A stretch of 64,000 nucleotides of DNA, taken from Sipunculus nudus. Taxonomy: Eukaryota > Annelida > Sipuncula > Golfingiida > Sipunculidae. The stretch lies in the NCBI GenBank assembly GCA_026874595.1, contig CM049322.1, positions 41,472,840 through 41,536,839 on the forward strand. The letters run 5' to 3'. The stretch's first letter is position 1, and the number at the start of each line of letters is the position of its first letter. A model generated the notes under the pieces. It had not been told where the DNA came from, ran no database searches, and was given only the letters and a program-made list of their open reading frames with translations. The translations under genes were made by a program, and so were the position numbers. This document shows positions 47,570 through 57,299 of this stretch, in pieces.

Positions 47570-49480
47570 TTGGTGGCATCTGCGAATCCGCTTGGCGACT
47601 TGGTGACGTCTGCAGTTTCCCTGTGTGACTTGATGACGTCTGCGGTTTAACTGTGTGACTTTATGACGTCTGCATTCCCACTGTGTAATTTGGTGACGTT
47701 TGCAGTTTCACTGTGTGACTTGGTGACGTCTGCAGGGTTACTGTGTGACTTGGTGACGTTTGAAGTTTAACTGTGTGACTTGGTGACGTCTGCAGTTTCA
47801 CTGTGTGACTTGGTGACGTCTGCATTCCCCCTGTGTGACTTGGTGACCTTTGCAGTTTCACTGTGTGACTTGGTGACGTCTGCGGTTTAACTGTGTGACT
47901 TGTTGACGTCTGCAGTTTCACTGTGTGACTTGGTGGCGTCTTCAGTTTCACTATGTGACTTGGTGACGTCTGCAGTTGCACTGTGTGACTTGATGACGTC
48001 TGCATTCCCACTGTGTGACTTGGTGATGTTTGTAGTTTCAATATGTGACTTGGTGACGTCTGCAGTTTCACTGTGTGACTTGGTGACGTCTGCATTCCCA
48101 TTGTGTGATTTGGTGACCTTTGCAGTTTCACTGTGTGACTTGGTGACGTCTGCGGTTTAACTGTGTGACTTGTTGACGTCTGCAGTTTTAATGTGTGTCT
48201 TGGTGACGTCTGCTGTTTCACTGTGTGACTTGGTGACGTCTGCAGTTTCACTGTGTGACTTGGTGACGTTTGAAGTTTCACTGTGTGACTTGGTGACGTC
48301 TGCAGTTTCACTGTGTGACTTGGTGACGTCTGCATTTCCACTGTGTGACTTGGTGACGTTTGCAGTTTCACTGTGTGACTTGGTGACGTTTGCAGTTTCA
48401 CTGTGTGACTTGGTGACATCTGCAGGGTTACTATGTGACTTGGTGACGTCTGCAGTTTCACTGTGTGACTTGGTGACGTCTGCATTTCCACTGTGTGACT
48501 TGGCGACCTTTGCAGTTTGCCTATGTGACTTGGTGACGTCTGCAGGGTTACTGTGTGACTTGGTGACGTTTGAAGTTTAACTGTGTGACTTGGTGACGTC
48601 TGCAGTTTCACTGTGTGACTTGGTGACGTCTGCATTCCCCCTGTGTGACTTGGTGACCTTTGCAGTTTCACTGTGTGACTTGGTGACGTCTGCGGTTTAA
48701 CTGTGTGACTTGTTGACGTCTGCAGTTTCACTGTGTGACTTGGTGGCGTCTTCAGTTTCACTATGTGACTTGGTGACGTCTGCAGTTACACTGTGTGACT
48801 TGATGACGTCTGCATTCCCACTGTGTGACTTGGTGATGTTTGTAGTTTCACTATGTGACTTGGTGACGTCTGCAGTTTCACTGTGTGACTTGGTGACGTC
48901 TGCATTCCCATTGTGTGATTTGGTGACCTTTGCAGTTTCACTGTGTGACTTGGTGACGTCTGCGGTTTAACTGTGTGACTTGTTGACGTCTGCAGTTTTA
49001 ATGTGTGTCTTGGTGACGTCTGCTGTTTCACTGTGTGACTTGGTGACGTCTGCAGTTTCACTGTGTGACTTGGTGACGTTTGAAGTTTCACTGTGTGACT
49101 TGGTGACGTCTGCAGTTCCACTGTGTGACTTGGTGACGTCTGCATTTCCACTGTGTGACTTGGTGACGTTTGCAGTTTCACTGTGTGACTTGGTGACGTT
49201 TGCAGTTTCACTGTGTGACTTGGTGACATCTGCAGGGTTACTATGTGACTTGGTGACGTCTGCAGTTTCACTGTGTGACTTGGTGACGTCTGCATTCCCA
49301 CTGTGTGACTTGGCGACCTTTGCAGTTTGCCTATGTGACTTGGTGACGTCTGCAGGGTTACTGTGTGATTTGGTGACGTCTGCAGTTTCCCTGTGTGACT
49401 TGGTGACGTCTGCAGTTTCACTGTGTGACTTGATGACGTCTGCAGGTTCAGTCGGTTACTTAGTGGCGAAGCAGGTTCAC
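47570..49480. repeat. 30-bp satellite, about 63 units, with an 810-bp higher-order repeat
   Basis: The unit is CTGTGTGACTTGGTGACGTC followed by TGCAGTTTCA. Variants (TGCAGGGTTA, TGCATTCCCA, TGCGGTTTAA, GACCTT) recur in the same order with a period of 27 units: 47731-48540 and 48541-49350 match nearly base for base. Because 30 is divisible by 3, long frames are open on both strands. The reverse strand gives a ten-residue LQTSPSHTVK repeat (49505-48786 and 48761-47661) and the forward strand gives VTSAVSLCDL. Confidence 0.97.
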
Positions 49481-49664
49481 AAGGAGCAGGAGGTATGTAA
49501 CACAATATTGGCTTTATCTGCCCCTCATTGAAGGCCCACCATAATTCCTCTTTTTGCGCTACTTTTTTGTACCTCGAAATAAACTCGTAAATTATGACAC
49601 TTTCTCGCTGCTTTTGTATTTGGTAGTAAACGAAACTTCACAAATGAATTTGCTGGAGCTTTAA

Positions 49665-49960
49665 ATGTAGTGAAGAGGGCAATGCAGTCCCAGTAACAAA
49701 GATTGTTTCAAAGCAATTTAACATGGGATTCTTAGTGGTAGGACTTAACGGAATAAGAAATACTCTGCAAGCATCTGTATGTGGAATGTAAACAGGTGTT
49801 TCCTTGAAATGAAACAAATTTTTATTTTTAAATTTGACAGTTCAGACAAGTACGCCCCACAGTGCCCAAACAGTAGAGAATCGTTTCGAATAGAAACGTC
49901 CTATGGCGGAAGAATGTAGCATCATTTGTATCCAACCTCCTTCAAAGCCATCACAAGGGA
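49665..49960 (+). repeat. dispersed repeat family A, copy 4
   Basis: It shares the sequence order of 1-330 (GCAGTCC, GGAATAAGAAATACT-like, GTGGAATGTAAACAG, GTTCAGACAAGTACG, GAATAGAAACGTCCTATG) with substantial divergence. Confidence 0.55.
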
Positions 49961-50214
49961 ACACACAGACAATATTTCGTGCCATATACTACTCCTGTGA
50001 GTTTGCTGCGGAAAACCGTAAGCATCAACAAAGCGTGTTAAGCCAAGACATTTCAACAACAATGCCAAGAAATGTCCTTGGACGGCTCGTCCAATTTTCT
50101 TGCCACTTAGTAAATAGTCCGTAACATTAATATCAGGTTATGGTTAAAGAAATCCAACAAAGTAAATAACTCAAAGTTAGCCTCACAGATAATTCAAAGT
50201 AAAATTTGCAAATA

Positions 50215-51494
50215 CAGTCAAGCCCGCTTATTGTCATATCGGTGGTGCATGCTTAAATCATGATAATAACCGGGATGTGCTATTATGCGGGCTTTAACAT
50301 CGATGTCCTTTTTGAGTCATAGAAAAGGCGTTAGGTATCAAATGATATAAAAAATCAATAAAAAGGAACCAGAAACGTTTATGAATATTTTTTTTATTGC
50401 AGAAATTAAGTTTATGCGCACATTCACCTTATTTCCTGTAAGTTTTGTGCCGCATGCCTCCTGGACAGCTGAGTGGTAAAACGCTTGGCTCTCTCCGCTG
50501 GCGACCCGGGTTCGATCCCCGGCGTGGCTATGAGAGTGGGTTGTAGTTGCCCGTCCAAGGCCGGTGGTTTTCTCCGGGTACTCCGGTTTCCTCCCCCCTG
50601 CAGACTACCGAACGCCATCAACCGAGCCATGGAGAGTGCCTCGATTAGTTATAATAACTATTTGTACAATCCATGTAAAATAAATAGGTTTATATTTTTA
50701 ACTGGCCATGGTCCGACTTGCCAACAGAAAGAGATGTATCGTCTGGGTCATTAGGTCAATTGTCTGGAAATATGCAGCACAGTGATAATTTTATGCGTAG
50801 ACAAACTATTTTACTTGATAATCCTTTCCCGACTATTTCGCCTTATTTTCCGGATGTCTTATTAGTGACTCAAACTTCCATGATCGTCTTTATGATAGAA
50901 CTGCTCGGGAAGCGGGCGTCGTCAAGCCATTGCCAACATTCTTAAGTTTTGCGGCGATGTAGGTTTTGGACCGGGTATCTCCTCCAGTGCTCACAAAACC
51001 TCAAGCATTTTGTGGACCTTTAAAAGGGATTTCCGGTCTTAACCAACGTTCACAGCGCGTGCTTCATGTCATCTCGGAGAAAAATGTCATCGAGGAGTTT
51101 ATTATGTTTATCAAGAGATAGCAAACATCGCCCATGTTAACGTAAGAAGAAAAACAATGATCTAGATGGTATCTAAAGACGTTAAATCGCTAAGTGACGG
51201 GGAGTGACCCGCATGCATCACTACACTTGCCTGCATCACACAGGTGGGAGATGTGATCATTTGATACGCCTTACCGATTACAGGCCCTTGGCTTCGTTGT
51301 GCGGCCTGTCGGCCATGTGATATTTACTGCGAACTGGTATCACTGCCAAGGGTTCCAGGTATGACAATAAACGGGATTATGACAATATTCCATGATATTA
51401 AACGGTCAGGTTTAACATTGTTTATTTAGGAAATGGTTTGGGTTTTTGGATTTATGTGACAATAAACGGGATTTTCTATTAACCGATATGACAC
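50215..51494. mobile_element. pogo/Tigger-like DNA element, ends only, with a nested SINE
   Basis: The left end is CAGTCAAGCCCGCTTATTGT followed by CATATCGGT. The right side has its complement in pieces (AACCGATATGACA at 51481-51493, TGACAATAAACGGGATT at 51456-51472 and again near 51362-51376). No transposase frame is readable. Confidence 0.4.
50456..50694 (+). mobile_element. tRNA-derived SINE with conserved central domain
   Basis: The head has a tRNA Ser/Leu-like A-box region (AGCTGAGTGGTAAAACGC) and a perfect B box (GGTTCGATCCC). The central part CGGTGGTTTTCTCCGGGTAC, then TCCGGTTTCCTCCC, resembles the conserved core of V-type SINEs. The tail is CAATCCATGTAAAATAAA. Intact boxes make this the younger of the two copies here. 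Confidence 0.85.
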
Positions 51495-51499
51495 AAAGT

Positions 51500-52350
51500 G
51501 AGCTGAAATGTATATCGAAATGTTACATTTATGATAAATGCTTGTGGTATGGTGTCATCATCCAAAACCACTCCAGTCAGTTCGCTTCTGTTTTGTTTAA
51601 TTAAACAAACATGGCTAGAATGTAGAATCCACTGCTTGTATTCCGTTCTATTTGCTATAATTCATGCATTCCAAAGGGACACAATAGGTTAAATGTTAAA
51701 CATTCTGTATGTCATTTTCTGTATCACTGTTGGTAAAGTAACCTCTGATTACTGGCTTATCTCTAAAAATGAATGATGTGTGTGTGTGTGTGGGGGGGGG
51801 GGGGGGTACTGACCACAACAATGTATACCATTATTTGATCCATGCGTAGACGGTAACACTTTATTGATAACCGATGAACTGTACGCCTTCCTTTTTTGTG
51901 ATTTATGTGGGTATGTACAAGGCTACCATCGGACCCGTTTGATGTTCCATGCTAGGTCGCCAGTATGCCATGGAAATAATAAAGGTAAATGTAAGTAATA
52001 TGATAAAAGTAAATAAAGTATATAATACATGTATAACAAGGGACACTTTGGCTAGGTGTTGAACTCTGGAAGATTTTATTGTAGCGAGAATTATCTTATC
52101 TCGAGTAGCAGATATTCGACTTCCTCACAGAAATAAAGCTGTTTGCGTTGTGTGAGACACTGCATGGTGTCCACAAATCGAAGACAGATGGGTCATGTGT
52201 GTTTCCGTCATCTCAGAGAAATATATAGACATATGAAATGGATCGACTTGTTCTTTTTTTTGGGATTGTGCAGTTAAAAAAAACATGAAACAAAAAGATG
52301 TGACAACATTCTAATGAATTATTTGTTTTGGGTCAAATTGAAGATCCTGT
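51500..52350. other. non-coding stretch with (TG)n(G)n at 51776-51807
   Basis: No gene or recognisable transposon was seen beyond the dinucleotide and G run. Confidence 0.45.
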
Positions 52351-52351
52351 G

Positions 52352-52358
<7 letters not shown>

Positions 52359-52411
<53 letters not shown>

Positions 52412-52522
52412 CGAACCTGAATACATAGAAAAGTCGGTCCACTGCCGATTGCAACCGACTTTTCTGTGTATTCATGTTCCATTTCTATAAACATTGAACC
52501 AGCATGGATATTCATACAAATT

Positions 52523-52580
<58 letters not shown>
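52359..52580. repeat. (TA)n, (TC)n and (TA)n microsatellites
   Basis: TA runs occur at 52359-52407 and 52559-52580, and a TC run at 52526-52558. A 20-bp inverted match (AAAAGTCGGT and ACCGACTTTT) lies between them at 52429-52465. Confidence 0.9.
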
Positions 52581-52714
52581 GTTTTACTTAAATTTCTTAA
52601 TTTGATAATTGTCAACAGGAACTGAGATTTTGCCGGGCTCCGAACAACTCCTCTGCCAATAACGTCAAACGAATCGCACTCAGCCCATACCAAAATTCGA
52701 AACATCAGACACAT

Positions 52715-53700
52715 CTTCATAATAATAATAATAATAATTATTATTATTATTGTTATTATGAAATGTTTTATATAGCGCTCAACTAGTACATGATATTGTT
52801 TCCAATACATGTACTCTGTGGCGCTTTACAGCAGTAAAGAGTAATGCAGGTTATTAAGAGTATATGCAGTGGATTACATCATTTTATAATCATTCAATTC
52901 ATTACATTAATAATCAGTTAAATGGCTCGGTAAATAAATGTGTTTTAAGGGTCTTCCTGAATTTCTAAGTATTCTCAATCTGCAATTGTAAAGTATTTCA
53001 ATGTTTTTGGGAAAATACTACATTGTACTTGCAAAGGTCATAACTTTGGTCTTTGATACTAAGGAAACAGTACCATCTCTGTTTGATCTTAACGAATAAT
53101 TAGTTTTTCGTTTTACTTGCATCATAATTTGGAAGAATTCTGGTGCTTGTTTGTTTAAGCATTTATGTACTAGAGTGAAAACTTTTAAACAATATTCTAG
53201 ACTGAATAGGAAGCCAATGAAAGGCTTTCAGTACGTCATCACTACTAACTTACTTATTACAACTCATTCTTACTTACTCAATACTTTTTTGTTCTACTCA
53301 GTTCTGTATTCATTTCACTCTATCAATATCTACCTTGGATAAGACCACGAAGAGACCATTACAGAAGTCCAGGTGAGAAAGAACTAACCAATGCATTAAT
53401 TGCTTGCATGCCTGGAATGTTACTGAACTATGCAAAATTTTTAATATTTAAATGATATTATGCCTTCTGATACTTAAGGATAATAATATGTTTCTGCACA
53501 GTTAGATTTTTATCCAGAGTTACACCTAAGTATTTTATCTGACAGACACCTCTATCTCTTACTAAAGACTGGTGATGCCATCTGTAATCAATGTGGCATC
53601 AGTGGCTTTGGGTGAAAATCACTCATATCTCAGGAGTGGTTTAATGTACTGATCTATAATTTGGCATGTTCACTATTCTTGGATAGCTTTGTCGTAGACG
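52715..53700 (-). pseudogene. LINE RT C-terminal remnant with 3' UTR (CR1/L2-like)
   Basis: Read on the reverse strand: IKYLGVTLDKNLTVQKHI (near 53545-53490), a YHLNIKNFA segment, then FTLVHKCLNKQAPEFF and NYSLRSNRDGTVSLVSKTK (53180-53040). These fit the C-terminal order of CR1/L2-like LINEs (YLGVxLDxxL, TYKxLNxxAPxY, LRSS, VPKTR). The 3' UTR has GTAAAGCGCC and AGCGCTATATAA before an (AAT)n tail at about 52721-52757, again typical. Frameshifts and stops make it inactive. Confidence 0.7.
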
Positions 53701-53736
53701 AGACAGATGGCTCCACCTACCATTCCATTTTTGCAC

Positions 53737-54355
53737 GATCGGTCACACTGTACCAGGCATTATGGTCATTATACACTGTTTATAAACCATATATATATAT
53801 ATACAGTCGCTTACTATATATGTTCCACTGACAAAGACGGTCTAAGCTTCGAAAGCTCGTGAATGAAACACTAAGGCGTCCACACCTATAAACAATAATG
53901 TTTTCTGAATGTTCCCGAAATATAATTCACACGAAAACCTTTAATTCACAGGAACCGTAGTCAATGTACACAAAACATATTAAAAAGTTAGTTACGTGTA
54001 TTTCTTACAACGGTAAATTAACGGAAATAATACGTACTAGTCCTTATTCCCTTGTTTACCTTATAATATTCATTACCCTTCTTTCAAACTGTTTGTGGCC
54101 TCCTTATAGTAAGGTGGTTAACATAGACAAAAATTCTTGTTTTTATTTTGCTTTGTGACCCACATTAAAAGTGCAAAGGTAACATATGTTATAATTGAGA
54201 AATACCCAGCAATGTTAAATATTCACTCTTCCTTTTTTATTTATATTCTTGCTTAACATAAAGATGTATCGGGTTCCTGCAAAGAGAGAGAATGAATGGG
54301 TGACCTAAATATATCCTATACTTAACCTGCACATCAGGTGAATTTTAGAACGCCG
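53737..54355 (+). repeat. dispersed 630-bp repeat, intergenic copy
   Basis: It matches 39768-40400 (intron 8) closely, from GGTCACACTGTACCAGGCAT to TTTTAGAACGCCG, with small indels in the TA run. Confidence 0.8.
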
Positions 54356-54369
54356 AGACAGGGATGCCA

Positions 54370-55545
54370 AGACAGAAGATTCTAGGTCCAACAGTAAAAT
54401 TTTGACTTTCTAGGTGCTTAACATGTTGCTTGCAAGTGATAAAGGTCACCATGATTTAAATTAAAAATTGCCTGGAGATTGCTCAAGACTTCCCTGTATA
54501 TTACATTGAAACATGCTAGGGCTTGCAGATACAATTTGTGCCCAACTGATTTTCACGGTGCTTAAAGTATGCTCTTGGTCCATAGTTCACAGAATATATG
54601 ACCTAGTTTCAGGTTCCAATGCAGATTGACCGAGAACCTGCCTGAAGGAAGAAGATTCTAGGCCTAGCTTAAAGTATTTGTGCCCCGTCTGACTGACCGG
54701 GTGTTCAATGTCATGTTTTCAGCTTGTAGTTCATAAAACATAGGTCACCATGATCTAATTTTAAGTTTCCAAGAAGATTTGCCTAGGACATCCCTGAATA
54801 TACAGTTAGAAGTTTAGATTTGTGCCCTGTTAACGACGCACTGCTTCGTCTGAAGGTCCCAAAAATTAGAAAAAAATACAGATGGCGCCACCCGTCTTCA
54901 AAAGAAATTTTGAAACAATCGATGATTAATTTGAATGGAAAAAAATCATGGCAATCAATGCATTAGTTATTAAGATACTGCAACTTTTGTATCAAATGTT
55001 TAATTATTCTGGAGGTACTTTCAAGCCGCATAGCTCCAAGAATATAGGTCACAGAAACTTTCTTATAGGTTTTCAGCGAGGATTTTGTATGGATCTCCAT
55101 GGATATAGCGTTAAAAGATTACAGCCTAGCGGATACAATTTTTTCCCAAGCTGACTGACGGGGGCTCACAATCATGTTTTGAACCAGGGGTTAGCAAAAT
55201 ATTGGTCACCATGACCTAATATCAGGGTTCCAAGAAGATTAGCCGATGAACTCCCTAGATGTACGATATGTGCCCTGTTAACGAAAAAACTGCTTCATCT
55301 GTAGGTCTAAAAAATAGAGAAAAATTAAGTAAAATTTAAAAAAAATACAGTTGGCGCCAACAATCTTCATGAAATGATGAAACACTTAATGCTCAATATG
55401 CATAGAAAGAAACATGATATTCACTGGATTTGTTATTCAGATATTTGAGTTTTTTATCACATTTTTAATTATCCTAGGAGATACTTTTGAGCTCCCCGAA
55501 GCTTAGAGGATATAGATCATAGTGTCCTAATCTCAGGTTTCCAAT
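54370..55545 (+). mobile_element. dispersed repeat family with AGGTCA palindromes, copy 2
   Basis: It shares CCCAACTGATTTTC, GTTCACAGAATATA, TTCTAGGCCTAGCTTAAAG, TGCCCCGTCTGACTGAC and TGTGCCCTGTTAACGA with copy 1, in the same order. The copy seems internally duplicated, since CCCTGTTAACGA occurs near 54825 and 55275. Confidence 0.65.
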
Positions 55546-55549
55546 GAAA

Positions 55550-56330
55550 ATTTTATTGATCTAAATCAGAAATGTTCTTGTATCCCCCTTCATTCAGAAA
55601 AGCAGCCAGATCTTTGCTATAGGTTTGCAAGAACTGCCCGCGCAAAAGTAATTCCATTAATGCTTTAAATTAGGCTTCGATACGAGAAAGGTCTACAAAT
55701 AGTAAAAAAAAAAAAACAACCACTAAAACGTGACGCGGATTCTGAGATTGCGTCTTTCCGTACTGGACAATATGTTCAGAATTTTGTTCTATACCCATCC
55801 TCAGTCATTAGATAAAGTTTAAAAGCGCAACCTCTTATTTCTCGTAGTCTAATGCTTCTGCAGGCGGCATACGTAAATAGATCTCATGAGCTCATCCTTT
55901 TAACAAAGCACTGAAACTAATCGCCCACGTATCGCGCATCCAACCCTGACTGGTCGAGAAACGTTCGAATCTTTCTATATACGCATCAGGATCGCCTCTA
56001 CCGTACTCATATTCAGGGATTTTACAAGCGATGCCTGCATTAGACCTTCGTTATCACCGTCACATCCTCCACCATGTCTATTTTAAAAGCGTAAATGTAA
56101 AAGTACCTTTTCTTCTAGAACCCTTTTTAACTCGTGCTTACGTTGAGCTTCTTTTCCGCGTCTGGCGCGTTCTGCCATCGGTTCTTCGTGTTCTCGATCT
56201 TTTTTTTCTCCCTGTTCTCGCTTAGCTCGCTTTTGCTCGACACAGTCACTGAGCCTAGTATCTCTATAACCCAGTTCTTGACCTATCTATAAGATCTCTC
56301 TCAGACCCATGTTTGCTACTATTATGAATC
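55550..56330 (-). pseudogene. Ty3/Gypsy retrotransposon gag remnant
   Basis: On the reverse strand, from about 56290 downward, a basic Glu/Arg/Lys-rich stretch is followed by PEYEYGRGDPDAYIERFER (near 56020-55965), WAISFSALLKG, MPPAEALDYE, TEDGYRTKF and, near 55640-55570, LLLRGQFLQTYSKDLAAFL. This is the motif order of the SCAN-like gag domain of some Gypsy elements. At least three stops or frameshifts interrupt it. No protease, RT or LTRs were found beside it. Confidence 0.7.
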
Positions 56331-56339
56331 GTAACTGTC

Positions 56340-57290
56340 GCTGTGAAACGTAACGCATCTCCACTGTTTGCGGCACACACAAAAAAACCAAACTGTCAAC
56401 ACACGACTGTGAAACGCGAGTTTATACAAGACTCAAAATCTCCACGAGATTACATATCACCAACTCTCTTTTCACATGAACCTTTCATCTGAAAATAATA
56501 GTCCATGTGATAGATACAGTCGATAGCCGTAGCTCATCGGACTCGTACCCCAGCCGTAGCTGTATTTAATACCGCACAAAGAACAGTTAATTCTTTTCAC
56601 CTGAACAAGGTTATCACAAATACTTTAACAAGAGCAAAATATTCATTCGCGGCTCACTGCGACGGCAGATGAACGTGAATTAAAGAATAAGCACGATTTA
56701 ATATGGTTTGCAATGTCCCTCGTTTGTGGTCCCTGATTCAAGTTATGTAATGGTTATTTAAGTACAAGCATGAATTAATAAATCGAACGAATATCCTGGA
56801 ACGCTCTCATATTTCAAACATTCAATCATTTATAATTCTCATCGTGACCATTCACACACCTGTCCAATGGCGACAAATACAAATAGAAATTCGAGCGTGG
56901 ATATATTCTTTTCTCAGCTCAGACGTCTTAGGCGTGCCGTTATGAATCCCAAGCAGCCCTTACATCAAGGTGTTGCCGCTGAATGAACTTTAAATGAAAG
57001 TAAGTATATTAATTACGACGAAAACGTAAGGGGGTTGACGAACATGTTACAGATAAAACGTTAAGACTTTTCGCAGTCATACTTGTGAAGTTTAACGGAA
57101 TGTTTAACTATTTTACATTAGGCCTACAGACTGCAGTTAAGGAATCACAGAAATAGAGAAAATTACAGTAAAGACGGCAGTTACAGAAATACTGAGATTA
57201 TTAATATCAATGGAGATTCATTGGTTCAGAAAAAAGGAAAATTAAGAAATTATAAGTAAAAGTGCGTTTGCTTACTTAAACCGTCACCAC
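56340..57290. other. non-coding stretch with one small open frame
   Basis: A 40-codon frame starts at 56867 (CCAATGG context) and ends before a strong donor-like GTAAGTAT at 57000. It has no recognisable similarity and could equally be a 5' exon or chance. Confidence 0.3.
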
Positions 57291-57299
57291 CTGATTCCG

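Noticed and set aside
47570-49480. CRISPR-like array of 30-bp repeats
   Set aside because: The repeats are contiguous with no spacers and the context is eukaryotic, so this is a satellite.
50473-50545. Possible functional tRNA gene
   Set aside because: The A- and B-box regions are tRNA-like, but no cloverleaf with paired acceptor ends is seen, and a SINE body and tail follow. A reverse-strand copy exists at 28047.
56867-56989. 40-codon open frame followed by a strong splice-donor-like site
   Set aside because: The start context is good, but the stop precedes the donor and no similarity is recognised. It is not enough to call a gene.
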